This document shows, one piece after another, positions 33,575 through 46,700 of a stretch of DNA of 64,000 nt. Source of the DNA: Fragum whitleyi (lineage: Eukaryota; Mollusca; Bivalvia; Cardiida; Cardiidae); the NCBI GenBank assembly GCA_948146395.1, contig OX411547.1, positions 35,299,868 through 35,363,867 on the forward strand, in the 5' to 3' direction. Position 1 is the stretch's first letter, and every line of letters starts with the position of its first letter. The notes under the pieces are model-generated. The model was not told where the DNA came from. It did no database searches and worked only from the letters and a program-made list of their open reading frames with translations. The translations under genes and the position numbers were made by a program.

Positions 33575-36568
33575 GTTCAATCATAATTAACAAATCAAAA
33601 GGCATTCTCACTTGAGATTATGTGGCTGATTTTCGAAAGAATGGAATCTTTGTTGATCTATTAAATAAGAAGGAGTTTTGATCCTTTGTATAGTAAAACT
33701 GTGGACTAAGATCTCCGTACAAGGACGCAAATGCGCTATATATTTCAATTGAAAAAATATATATATTGAGTAAAAAGAAGAAACTGTCTACCGCTAAAAA
33801 TTAATCGCCAACAAGTAATGTATCTTGAAAATTACTATCATTATCGAAATACTTCGAGATACCCTCTATACGTATGTGTAGCTAGATGTATTGTCGTTTG
33901 TCACCTCTTTTAATCTGGTCAAGTCTAAAATTTGCCAACACTAGAAAAGTTTTAGGCTTTATATATGTTCGTGAAGACAATGGCTAACTGACATACATTG
34001 CCTAAGTCCGTTGACAACCAATGTACTTTTGGCTGTCTCAATTTGGACTAGGGCCAAACTTGAACCCAAATCAAGTGAAATAACTTTGAAGTTTTTTTCC
34101 ACACGGCACATGATTCAGTACTCAAAGTACATATCATCGAACTTATGAATAATTAGTCAAGGGCTTTGATGTTTGTTCTACATAGTAAACAAGAGTTCCG
34201 CTGGTGTTACGAGTATGTAACCCTTAACTTTTTTGTTTTAAACCTATTTATTTTACATCGATTGGGACACAAGTTCTTACAACTTAGATTAATCCCTCTC
34301 GATTCTGCTTCCTGGAAATTTCACCAGTACTCGCGCCGAATGTGTGGGAATGAAAGAACCCAGATCGATAGCCGCTCCCGGGAATCAAACTCAGGACCTT
34401 TGGGTCAAGAGGCCGACGCTCTACCTCTAGACCACGGACACCACAACTTAACTTAATGAAGCTGCCAAAGGGTGTACACTGTTCCGTAGACAATTTCTAA
34501 TACTTATAGGAAAGTTCAATGTAAATTCGGCGATATACCTGTAGGTTTTTAGAGATTTGACTTCTCGTTCTCCAAAATGAATATTTTCACGAAATGTTTG
34601 GAAGAATGGTGCCCCTCTTTGCACGTGTACTTACGTGCAACGTGGGGTAACAGTTTCAAACGTTTCGAAAAAGTTTCAAAATAATCTTCTTCTTTAGTTT
34701 CGACGCTCGATTCTAATTTGAAAAGCAATGTTCAACAGCAGACAACAATATAAGCGATGCTGTCGATTGACGGATCAAAGGTCAAGTGAAAAGATGAAAG
34801 TTTTTTGTCCTAATTATAACTATTTCCGCACTTCACATTGGCCAATTTACGCTGAACTGATCTAAAGAATGAAAGTATCGTTGCATTGTTCGATATGCTT
34901 CATCTTTGTGATAAGATAACCATTCTAACCAAATTTCATGAACATGAACACATTTTCTATATCTTAGGTTTTGGATAACCGAATGAGTTGAAAATTCCTA
35001 ATACATATGTTCCAATTTATTTGTCCTTATTGTACATACATGTACTTTAATGTAAATAAAAGATTTGTTCTGTTCTTTACTGTTCTGAAGATTGGGACAA
35101 ACTGCTGGCCCCTTAGTACAAACACTTTTATTGTATACGACGGCCGAAGGGCGTTAGACACACAAGCACTGAATAAATAAATGAATATTTTTGTCCAGGT
35201 GCGCCAAAGGGTAATCAAAACCTGTCCAAAACGATCAATTTTGCAATCAAACCGATCAAATATTTCCACGATTTATTGGCTGTTGTGGGTTTTATAGCGT
35301 TTGGTGATCCTTAGAGACACACACAGAAAAAAACATAGATTTTTTCAAAGAAAGGTAATAAAATATCGCTAATTACGTCAAATATGACGAAATTAGCGAT
35401 ATTGTTTTACGTCTCTATAATTCATTCAAAACTTGTTCGTCCCGCTCATTCAATTTCATTCGAAAATCATCCAAAAATCATTTTCCTTGCCAATTTCACG
35501 ATGTTGTTAACAATAACCTTTGAACTGGTGAATCTTTAAACAGAAGAATTAGCATGTCGCATACAGTTATATAGCCCGTCTCCAGTAAGGAAGTAAAAAG
35601 CAATGGTAAACAATTCAATGAATTTGCCATTTTACTTTGTATTGCGGACAAAGACCGTTAAGACCGAATCAACAACTTTCAAATGTCACCAAATATTTTT
35701 CTGCTGCGTAATTTCTAGGAATTACGTCTGAAAGGTATGACATTATCGTTAAAATTAATCTTACCTTTAATTCATACTTTCAAGGAAGTTCAAATAGGTG
35801 TATCTGCTGATTTCGTACTTAGCTCATTTTCCATTATAGAACTTGAAATCCCTACAATTGGATATCAGTGTTTTCATCTGTACAGAATTGTGTATTATGC
35901 ATCAGTGTTAAGGTTCATGTAAAGAGTTTGAGACCCAATATTAAGGACACTTCATAAGCTAAGAAAAAGCAGAATGTCGAGGTATATTATATATCAAAAT
36001 GGAGCTATTTATAAGCACAAGCAGTTAAGCAACATAAGACTGCCATAGCTATAGCGGTATAGCCAAAACATTGTGGAAAATGGTCATTTTGTACAGAACA
36101 AGCAACTGCATTGCGGTTGGATAAAATTGGCTCAAATTTTAACAAAGTACAGTCTAAAGTACTACTCAGGTAGTGACCTCAAATTTACAATTTACATGAA
36201 CCATAAATTCATATGACCTTCTTGTCCGACTCGTATCCCCCCTTTTTTTTATTGTTTGCGTACTTGCAAGCGTGCGTGCGTGCGTGTTCGTGTGGAGGTT
36301 TATAGGATCGTCTGTCTGTTATTTGATCAGGATTGCAAATTCTAGGTTTGATAAGAATCCTAATTCGTACGTTTATAGTTGTACTCCTTGATAGCAAATA
36401 TCGTTCCATGACTATCTTGTGAAAGCTTTGAGTTATACCAAAGAAATAGGAAAATATAGTCTTCTTTGTTAGCACGAATTCGCGTATTCGTGCAGACTTC
36501 TTAGATTTCGAATGTTCTCTTTTATTATTCTCCCAATTTCTAAAGTACACATATTTCTTAAAATTGTG
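33575..36568. other. Non-coding stretch
   Basis: Contains SINE S2 copy 2 (34226-34444), a GTGCACGT-type palindrome near 34620-34650 that resembles the centre of M4, and an inverted repeat at 35369-35402 (TATCGCTAATTACGTC / ACGAAATTAGCGATA). A 127-codon open frame at 36209-36592 on the minus strand shows no recognisable domain and I do not call it a gene. Confidence 0.45.
34226..34444 (-). mobile_element. tRNA-derived SINE family S2, copy 2
   Basis: Head on the minus strand: GTCCGTGGTCTAGAGGTAGA, then TTGATTCCCGGGAGCGGC; body shares ATTCTGCTTCCTGGAAA and CACCAGTACTCGCGCCG with the copy at 27206. Confidence 0.78.
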
Positions 36569-36818
36569 ACCCGTCACGCGAAAAGGGAACATCCGGTAAT
36601 TCTGTAAAATGAATATTTGAAAAAGAAATTTGATCCAGCATTAACCAGAAGTCTCATTTCAAAAATTCTTTCACTGGAAGGTAGATTGATAATTCAAAAT
36701 ACAGAAAATATGGGCATTGCAAACGGTTTCGACCCTAGTCAGTCTGCGCAGTCCGCGCAGTCTGACAAGAGTCGACACTTCATGGGCCACCCCGATGGTC
36801 CCTTTTCGCGTGACGGGT
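36569..36818. mobile_element. MITE with GC-rich terminal inverted repeats
   Basis: ACCCGTCACGCGAAAAGGGA at 36569 is matched by the inverted TCCCTTTTCGCGTGACGGGT ending at 36818, a perfect 20-bp pair. The interior holds a palindrome, TCAGTCTGCGCAGTCCGCGC / CAGTCTGACAAGAGTCG. A related end fragment (GTCGAAAAGGGACCATCTGG) occurs near 59088, next to an M1 element. Confidence 0.75.
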
Positions 36819-37189
36819 TATATATATTCTACCCGTTTCACTCATTTGTAACGCAGATAAAAGGTTTAGATATATAAGACAGTTTAGTATATGTAAATGT
36901 TTACAGCCAGTTTATAGCCATATACTATTTGAAAAAAAGCATTATGAATATTATTCTTTAATTTTGACATTTTTTAAAGAAAGTACGTTGCAAATCACAT
37001 CAATTTTAACCAATTGAAATAACAACTACAGATGCACACATTTAAGTTAGTGACCAAATGTGAAATACGCTTTTACATGTACTTGCCCGTAAAACAAATG
37101 ATTTGTTTATTTCTTATTGTTTCAGGCAAACACAAAAACAGACATTATTGGTAAAGCTATTAACAATTTGCCATTATTTTCAGAACAAG

Positions 37190-37206
37190 AGGGCCATAGT
37201 GGCCCT
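37190..37206 (-). other. Helentron 3' terminal hairpin
   Basis: Stem AGGGCCA/TGGCCCT with a 3-nt loop, six bases from the element end. The corresponding stem at 8018-8034 is AGGACCAT/ATGGTCCT; the G-C to A-T change occurs on both arms, so pairing is conserved. 3' hairpins mark termination in Helitron-type transposition. Confidence 0.8.
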
Positions 37207-38059
37207 AAATCGCTCACCTGAGTTTATTGCCTGAAACATATTCAAGGCAAATTTCCTTTCAAGATTTGGGATTTTGCTGAAGCAATAATGCACATTTCAT
37301 TACTAATTGTCATTTTGTTCATAAACTCTGAATATCAAAGTATTCAAGGGTAAAGGCAATTTAAAGAATAACACATGAAAAAAGAAATTGATTACAACTA
37401 ACTTTAATTATTAAAATTTTCGAAGATACAATTCTTTACAAAAACATAATTAAAATAATTTTACAAATCGAATACACATTTAACCCATTACCAGAGTTAA
37501 TCAATTCAAAGTGGATTAAAATGCAGAAGTTGCAGGCATATCAACTTAAAATTGAAATGAAAGGAAAGGCAAACAGACATAAAGAACAAGAAATATTATA
37601 CCAAATTACAAGCACTATATAGTCATTCAGCCATATTGATACATACAGTAATTAAGAGAGAAAAACACAGGTAATATGTTTGAATTGTCAATACTCTAAT
37701 CTTTTCATTGAACTTTCACAATAAATGAAAATGAAGAACTTATACACTAATCTGGCAAAAAAATATGAAAAATATCTTTTGACAAAAATGTTAAAGTTAG
37801 CCTATACTTTTAATCTCAAAATCTGTTCTAGAAATACAATTAACAAAGGACTAGAAATATTCTTCATTATCTACATTATGATAGATGAGATTCCTCAAAA
37901 TTGTGGCATTACCATAATAGTACAGAAACAATATAATACTTATACTCTCGTCAATAAGAATTTTATGTCTAAATTCTTCTTCTTTATGATACAGTATCAA
38001 ATAATATCTATTTAAAGCTATTTCGACTTTAAGCCAAGATTACCTTTATTTCATATCTC

Positions 38060-38690
38060 ATCAATAAGAACTTAAAAAAGTTTCTGAAGTTCTAGGCTGA
38101 AGATTCAAATGAATAACATGTGATAAGCAGCTCCAGCTTGGTTTGAAATCCTTGTCTAATGACACCTCAAAAGACTTAGGATTCGAATCAATTACTTTCA
38201 CCTCTGAACTTGACATAGCCATCTCTTCTTTATAAAATCTTAATAGCTTTAAAATACTTTCATATGATTTTGAATGTGATAAGCAGCTCCAGCTTGGTAT
38301 GAAATCCTTGTCTGATGACACCTCAAAAGACTTAGGATTCAAATCCTTTGTATTCACCGCTTAACTTGACAAAGCCATCTTTTCTGTATAATAGCTCAAT
38401 AGCTTTAGAATACTTTCAAGAGATATTAAATGTGATTAGCAGCTCCAGCTTGGTATGAAATCCTTGTCTAATGACACCTCAAAAGACTTAGGATTCAAAT
38501 CCTTTGCTTTCACCGTTAACTTGACAAAGCCATCTTTTCTGTATAATATCTAAATAGCTTTAGAATACTTTCAAGAGATATTAAATGTGATTAGCAGCTC
38601 CAGCTTGGTTTGAAATCCTTGTCTAATGACACCTCAAAAGACTTAAGATTCAAATCCTACGCTGTCACTACTGAACTGGTCAATACGTAC
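38060..38690. repeat. 156-bp tandem repeat in the Helentron 3' region
   Basis: AGCAGCTCCAGCTTGG recurs at 38126, 38282, 38439 and 38593, i.e. about every 156 bp. Units share ATGACACCTCAAAAGACTTA. It is unrelated by eye to the 145-bp repeat at 50640-52615. Function unknown. Confidence 0.85.
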
Positions 38691-38851
38691 TCCATACATT
38701 TCTCACAAGACTGGCAAGTCATAATAACAAATTTAATTTCCATGTTAAAATCCTCATTACAAAATATTTTTTCACATAAATTTACAAAAAAGCATATTCA
38801 ATGAACCATTTTTCTCTTCACAGACAAACCACTGACAACTTAATATCTTTT

Positions 38852-39175
38852 AACAAGTTGTGTTTGTGAAACACTAATGCCCCCCCCCCCCCCCCCAAAA
38901 AAAATGTTGGTTTTTTTTTTCAAAACTTTTGACATTGACAGATGACCTTGACCCTGTGACATAGCCTTAGTATTTGTAGACAAGCTCCATCAATATCTAT
39001 CATTATACCATATATAAGAATTGTACCTTAAATAGCCTTGAAGTAATTTGCAATTTTAAGTGTTTTTTTATGTTTTTTTTTTTTTTTTTTGATAATTTTT
39101 GCAGACAGACAAACAGTCTGACAGATAAACAGACAGACGGACAACAGTAAAACAAAATGCCCCTGATCTTTAAAA
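38852..39175 (-). mobile_element. Helentron-like non-autonomous element, subfamily C, copy 2 (nested)
   Basis: Left end AACAAG, hairpin GTGTTT/AAACAC, then TAATGCCCCC and a poly-C run; right side has a GACAGACGG tract and AAAATGCCCCTGATCTTTAA, where the second half of the end palindrome is lost. It is inserted in the non-coding 3' region of the large Helentron. Confidence 0.65.
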
Positions 39176-40288
39176 AAATATATATCATAAGGTAGAATAA
39201 GCTATTTTGACCTCCAATTTGTATAGAAATACACTGTTTTCATAATGCAGTAGCCAACAACAGTCATTATACTGCAAGGCATATACTGTATTAATTAACC
39301 CTTTCCTGTTGATCTTATTATTTATTTTTTTTTTTCAAACCAATTGCCACATTAAGGGACATTTCAACAAGTCTGGCTTAATTTGTCCGGCAAGTAGTAA
39401 GTAGAAAGTGGACAGTATAAATTGCGGACAGTATAAATTAAAATCAAGGTGCTTATCTGTGTTTGGTGATCTTAGTCTATATTGTCTGCAAAACTTTGAG
39501 TACTACAGGAACAGCAGGATAAGGGTGATTTTCATTATCCTGTTTTAATGTGAACTTTTCAGGTCATTGCAATTCATAAGGTATTTTAAGTTTTATAATG
39601 ACAAATACTGCTTTTCTCAATACCAATTTCCTGGATCAGTCAATGTGTTCTAATTCTGGTAATGGGTGAAATGTTATAAATATTATAAAACACATTATAA
39701 ATTGATATCATATAACAACAGTTTATCATTAACATAATACAAAGAAAGAGAAAATGAACCGAAGCAGACTAATGTCACCCACCAGTGCTTTGTCAAAAAA
39801 CTGTAACCCATTTTTAAGGACAGAGTTCATTTTGACCTTCGCATTATGTGAACCAAAATCGATAGGGCACCTCCTTAGGTCATAAGCATCAATTGTACAA
39901 TTATACTAGGTCAACAAGTTCTTGTATTGAGTTAGAGTCTGGAAATAACAAAAAGGTTTACGGACTGACAGGGTGAAACCAATATACCCTCCTGAACTTT
40001 GTTGGGGGGGTGGGGCAAAAGGGGGGGGGGGTACAAGTTGTATGACACAATCAATTTGTAGTCATCATTTAACTCATTACCACAAAACCAAATTTCAAGC
40101 TGGTTTAAATTGAATAAGTTGTTATTTTTAACTCTGATGTTTCTTTTAGTTTTAAAATAAGTACTACATATAAGAAACCCTTGTGAAATAAGAAATTCTT
40201 GTAATTAGTGAATTTCACTTTCAAAACTGTTCTAATTTCACTTTTCAAAACTATTCTTACAGATACAAAATTGATTTGATTTGAATTG

Positions 40289-40438
40289 GAGTTTTACACC
40301 ACTTTCAACAATCTTTCAGTTATATAGAGGCGACTGGAGCCCCTAACAATGGATTCCTGGTATTTCCCACACCAGTACAACCATTACATCCTTTCCTAGC
40401 CTGCTGCATGCTGCTATTCCACATAGGTCTACAATAGA
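40289..40438 (-). mobile_element. SINE family S1 fragment in the Helentron
   Basis: GAGTTTTACACCACTTTCAA, TAACAATGGATTCCTGG and TACATCCTTTCCTAGCC are body sequence; the tRNA-like head is absent. Confidence 0.72.
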
Positions 40439-40447
40439 TACAAAATG

Positions 40448-40521
40448 GATAGCTTAGTGCAAACAGTTTTAACTACCTATAAACATATAGGCAGTTTCAA
40501 CTGTTTTGTGCTGAGCCATCA
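40448..40521. repeat. Palindromic dispersed repeat, copy 2
   Basis: GCAAACAGTTTTAACTACC ... AAACATATAGGCAGTTTC ... GTGCTGAGCCATCA; a diverged copy of 3872-3965. Confidence 0.55.
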
Positions 40522-40781
40522 TTATTTGATTTTCACTTAAAACGTTTCTTGTTTTGTCTTCTGTATGATCTTTTTGAATTTGGACCAGTTTCAAATTTCA
40601 GCTTCTGGTAATGAGTACCCATAATCATTTTGGGAAGGTATAATGTTTTCAATATTTGTCCAGTTACTGTGGCCACCCACATCTTCATGAGTAACCACCA
40701 GCAATACCGACCCATAGTTATGGGTTGGTATTGGAAATCAAAAATGGTGGGTGTTGATTAAAGAATAAAGCCTTATGATAG

Positions 40782-43700
40782 CTAAGTATAAAAGTACACA
40801 ATCTTGTGATCTGACCAGTATGTTTCTACAACACCAACTTTACCATGGGTGTTTGACAACACTACATCAAGAATAGTCATGTAGTCAGTTGTAGGAGTCT
40901 CATTTAGAACTTTACATGATAATTTATCTTGAATTTCCTTCCATATTTCTTTATTTTCATTTGAGTAGTTAATGTTAAAATCCCCCATTATGACCAATGG
41001 TTTAGTTTTGTTTAAATGTGGAATGAAATTTTGTTTAAGACAAGTCATAAAATGATGCTTTGTTGTGCCAGGTGATTTATAGACAAATGCTACCTGAAAG
41101 TTTAGTGAGCCATATGTTAAACTGACCAACATAAATTCTATATTTGTAGAACTGTATTTTTTTTCACTATTGATGACCACGTCATTTTGTACATAAACAC
41201 ACAAACCATGAGCAGGTCTTTTTCTTGAATAACTATCTTGATCACTCCTTAGCAAATGAAATCCATCTAAGATAAAATCAGATGCTTGATCTTGGCTGTG
41301 TAATCTAGTCTCTGCTAAACCAAAAATATGAGTTGAGATTAAATTTGGATCAGCTTTGATATCTTCATAGTGTAAATGTAGAGATCTGCAGTTGTTAAAA
41401 GCAATTTTGAAGTGATCCTTTGGATTCACCAAATCTAAAGGGGTAAAGCATAAATCAAGTCTAGCTTCTTTCAGTAATCTATCCATTTCTATTTTCACTT
41501 GGCCATCTATTTTATATGCTGTTTCATTGAAATTCAGAATTTGAAGCTTTTCCATAGATTTTACTCTACTGACAGCAACATAGTGTAGATGTGGAACTTT
41601 CCTTGTTCTTCGCTGAGACAAGTCTATTACAACACTGTCTAAAGTAGTTCCTTGTGCTCTATGTACAGATCGTCCAGCTGAAGGTTGAAGAGGAAACTGA
41701 ATTCTCTGAAATGTTTTTTTATTGTAAATAAATGTCCTCTCCACATCAAAGATTGGAGTCCATTTGTCATCAATGTTACTATTGTAAAATCCTCTATTTC
41801 TATACTTTAATCTTGTTTCAATTCCAGCATTCTTATCATGAAAAATAACCCATATGATACTAGGGCGGTTTGTTTCAGCTTGTCTATTTTCAATGAATTT
41901 CACTGTACAAGATGCACCATTTGCTAAACCATCTTCTGTATTAATATTTACAGTCAGATCATATATCATGTTTACAACAACTGTCAAAGAATGGTGTAAA
42001 TTTGCAGTAGTGTTTGGGTCAGTTGGTAAGCTTGCTAAAGCACGGTCCTGTTTCTCTTTAGCTAAAGTAGGTGCAGTGACAGTATCATGGGATGGGATTA
42101 CAACCTTTTCTGTATCTAGGGAACAAATTATAGAATCATTAAACAAATGCATGAAATAGTTTTCAGCAAACAGGTGTGGGGAATTTAGTTGATAATTGTC
42201 CTGATTTTTTGAAACAACACAGTTTTCTAATTTCATTTTGTCTTCATTTGTTAAAGCATCAACTCTCAATCTGTTCAACATTTCTGCAAATTCCTTATCA
42301 TCTTTTTGCCTCATTATTTCTGTAAGTTCAAATATCTTAAAATGTTCTTTCCATAAATTCATAGACAGGGATGATGCCCCGTGAGACAGATCATTAAATA
42401 TCCAATCACCACTAACAGGTTTTAGCTGGTAAAGGTCACCAACAGCTATTACACTGACACCACCAAATGGTATTCTTGTACCTCTCAATTCTTGTAGTCT
42501 TTGGTCAATAAAATTCAACATGGCACTGCTTACCATTGATATTTCATCAATTATAACAATTGACAAATTACGATATTTTGATCTAAAAGTATTTAAACTA
42601 TCACATGTTAAGGATTGATTGGACTGTTTATATTTCTGTTTGAAAGCTGAAGAAATAGTTGACCCTCCAATATTAAATGCTGCTTTACCAGTGTAAGCAC
42701 ATAACAGAATTCTAATGCAATCAGCACTTTCACCTTCCTTCATATTAAGCATCCGATATAAAGTTTGGTACAATGCTCTGATAACTACACTCTTTCCAAC
42801 ACCTGCTCCACCTGACAAAAATGCATATAATGGCGCGTCATTTGTCTTAATCCAGTGGATAACATGATTGTAAAACTGCCTTTGTTTAGAGTTTAAGCAT
42901 CGCAGAAGTTTTCTGTATTCATCTTCAGACAATATGCTTTCATTTACATTAACCTGGGATGTTGAAACACACAAACCTATCTCTTTACCAATATCATACT
43001 CTCTGTGTTCATTGACTCTATCTGGATTAAAATATATGAACTCTTCAGATTCAACGGACTGTTCCTCAGCAGTATCACCTTCTACTTGTTGAGTACCCGG
43101 AGCAATTTCATCATATGCATCATACTCGGTCTCAGCTTGCTCTCTTGCTATGTCAAGTTCATCAACATGATGTTCATACTGTTTACATTTATGATCTATT
43201 GTACGCTTCATACTTTCATAATGCTCTTTGTAAGACTTGTAACAACCTATTAAATCTTTTTCTTCATCTCTCCATGGATGGAATAATAAAATCTTTTCTC
43301 TGAAATGGTTTTCTTCATCTGATTTAATATTAAATCTCACATAACGTATAACTTTATTTGTTTTACGTCTCTTGATAATTATCCCATTCCGAAGTTTTAA
43401 AACGGTTTCACCCGAAGTGAATTGGTCGATGCTATTATCATGTTCATCCTCGTTTTGTTGTTCTAATTCTTCAGATTCTGATATAATATGTTCATCTAAA
43501 TCTTCAGAATCTGTTTCATTTGGATAAGTAATATCTAGTTGAGAAATATAGTCAGCTAAACACCAACCATTCAAGGCATTTGGTCTTCGAGCATACCTTT
43601 TACATATGTTATCTGACATAACATCAGTTGATTGATCTGGTAACTCATCAAGTGCTGACTTTGATTTTAAGAGCTGAATACGTTTGTCAGGGGTAGATGT

Positions 43701-46700
43701 ATTGATAAATGTCACATCTCTAGTGCTCCTTGTTAAAGACATCTGAAGAACAAGGTAAACTGCCTCTTGAGCACTCACTTCAACACTATTTGAAAAAATA
43801 TTTCCTATGTGTCTGACTTGTCTTTTAATGTCTAAATTTCCATTACGAGCTTCTTTTGCTGCAGCATAAAGTAAATTACTCATACCTCTTTGTGATTTGC
43901 TTATATATGAAACAATGTACATAGCACAAGCATATGGATCGAGGACTAATTGAATATCAATATTAGCTTTCCAAGCTTTCAGAATATTTCTATTGTACAT
44001 ATTGACTCTGATTTCACTTGGTTTTCTCTGTAGAAAAATTTTTGAAGCTGCTAGTGAACTGCGGATACATTTCAGATATTCTGATTCAGACATGTTTGCA
44101 ACAGACTCAAGAAACTGTTCATAAGACATATCATAACCATCTTTATCTTCATTCATTTTTTTCTGAAGCTCTTTGTACTTCTTTTGATACTTATCCCTTT
44201 CTTCTTCAAGAGGATCTAACACAACTGTTGTTTGAAGAGGAGGTAATGGGTAACCAAATCGACAAATTTTATCTTGTTTTTTGTGACAAGTTCGTGAATG
44301 TTTGTGCACTTGCAGGTCAGTGAGAGTTTTAATTTCATCCTGTGAGTTACTACACTGCAAGTATTTATCAACAAAGTCAACAATTTCCTTATTTGTATTA
44401 ATATTGAATTTTGGTGCATTTTCTATCCAAACAAGCATATGGATGTGAGGAGAACCTCGTTGCTGAAACTCTACTCTGTAGAAGTAATCAGTTACTTTAC
44501 CAAGTGGTTCATGGTCACTTTTTAAGACACTGTTAATAAACTCTTGAACTCTATGATCAAAATATCTTGAACATGTCACTGGATCTTTCTGTATCAGGCT
44601 AATTTTTTGTTCCCATGTTAAATTTTCTAATTCCTCATCACTATAGTTCACATTTTCATTCAGGTTTGCGAGCATCTTTAATAAGTCAGTCCATCTTGTA
44701 TCAGCAGAAGACAAAGACATAAACCATGTTGGGAGACCAAGCTGTCTTATCATAGCAAAAACATCTTTCTTCTTCATCTCTAAATAAGCAGGTGAATTTC
44801 GAAGTTGTTTAAAAATATAGTACCCATTATCTTTCTTGACAAAATTATCAAGATAATCAGAATCTTTGGCATTCCCTGCAGTAATACTCTGACCATCTGT
44901 TTGACATCTTCTGACAGCAAGATTCACTTTGTCACTAAGCTGCTTCATTTGTATTTTTTTAAGTTTGAAAAATATATTTGGAACACTATTTGCCGCACGC
45001 CTATCTTTGCTCCTCAATTCCCATTTAGCAATATCACTATAATGAATTGGTACTTTTCTCTCTTCATTTTCCTGTCGTTTTTTACCGCAAAAAATTGTTG
45101 GAAAGCAAAGATACTCAGAATTTCTGTCTTGATAAATACTTAAAGGTTGTTGACCCTCACCAGGTGCAAAAGTAAATGAACAATTCCTGTTTTCCTCATT
45201 TGAATCCTGAACCATAGTATCAATGTTACCAACATTTTCTTGAACAACTTCTTCAGCATCTGAGTCATATAGTTCTTCATTTCCATTCATTTCAATACCT
45301 CCAAATGATCCATCCATTGGTTTACAATCTTTTTCAGTTTGTTGTTCTAGGTATTCTTCAACAGTTTCATTTGAAGATGTAGTTACTTTTGCTATCCACT
45401 CATCATCAATATTGATTTTTGAATCTTTGTATAAATCACTTGTGTGCATCAACCAATTAAGAGCAAGTAGTACCTTCATTGGTCTTACATTTTCTGAGAA
45501 TGCACAAGATTTATAAGAAATTTTCTTCTTTAATTTCACCGCAACAGTAACATTCTCGTCAAGAGGTCTTGGTAATACATTTACAACTGGTTGTATATCG
45601 ATTGGAACATTTATAACATTTCCTTTGATAGATAGCTGGCGACCTCTAGGCAATTCTCTAATTTGCATAAAAGGTATGCGTAATGCAATCAAACGCTCCT
45701 CTAAAGCATGTAAATCAAGCTCTCTTGGCTTTTCTGGCCAAATCATACCATTCATAACAGATAACTTTGGGACTTTTCCTTTAAGAATACTACTTTTGCA
45801 TGTATTACATATCCATTCTTTGTCAGCAACTGATTTCAAACCAGTTAGAAATCTAGCTGTAATATTTTCATCCTTATTTTTAACCTCTGAAACACCTTGT
45901 CTAAACCAGGTTTGATGACAGCAACTACAGACGTATATTGGCCCAATAGCAACATTTTGATGGAAATTATCAATACATTCATCAATATTGGATCCATATT
46001 TTCTTTTCTTAGCAGTTGCTATTTCCTGCTCACCAAATTCAGAGTCTTTCCTCTTCAAGATTGTTCTGTCAATATCATCCATTTTTTCCATTTGGACATT
46101 TCTTTTGTTTGATCGCCACTCCTGTTTCTTTATGCGTTCTCTATCCTTAAAGTATGGGTCTGACCTAGCTCTCTTTTTTGAAGCACTTTGATAAATTAAT
46201 TCTTTAGCTTTCATTGAATGTGATTGTCTTAATTTCCTCTTAGCTTCAAGTTCAGCAAATCTAAAGTCTTCATGTTCCCTTGCCTTGCGTATCGATTTTC
46301 TACTACTAGCTCTGTCTTTTTGTTTTTGTTTTGGACTGTTTCTTGCCTTTCTTTTTTCTTCCAACTCTTTTACCTTGAAATCAATATTTGATCTAGACCT
46401 TCTCTTTGATTGTCTAGTGCTAACGTTTTCTTTCAATTTTTGCTCTGAGCTCTGTCTTGCCTTTCTTTTCTCTTCCAGTTCTTTTAATTTATAATTACTA
46501 CTTAACCTTGCCTTAGTCATTGACCTTCTATTAATCAATCTATCTTTCTCTTTTTGCTCCAAACTCTGCCTTGCCTTTCTTTTCTCTTCCAGTTCTTTTA
46601 ATTTAAAATCACTACTTAACCTTGCCTTAGTCATTGACATTCTATTAATCAATCTATCTTTCTCTTTTTGCTCCAAACTCTGCCTTGCCTTTCTTTTGCC

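Larger units (their letters stand above)
39176..40781. other. Helentron 3' non-coding region
   Basis: Holds a G-rich run (about 40005-40030), a SINE fragment and a palindromic repeat. No further coding sequence after the endonuclease stop codon at 40782 on the minus strand. Confidence 0.5.

Noticed and set aside
36209..36592. 127-codon minus-strand open frame beginning MFPFRVTGHNFKK
   Set aside because: Begins in the MITE terminal repeat and shows no recognisable domain or repeat-free conserved pattern.
41854..46494. Plus-strand ORFs of 60-112 codons
   Set aside because: Antisense shadows of the 2281-codon Helentron frame.
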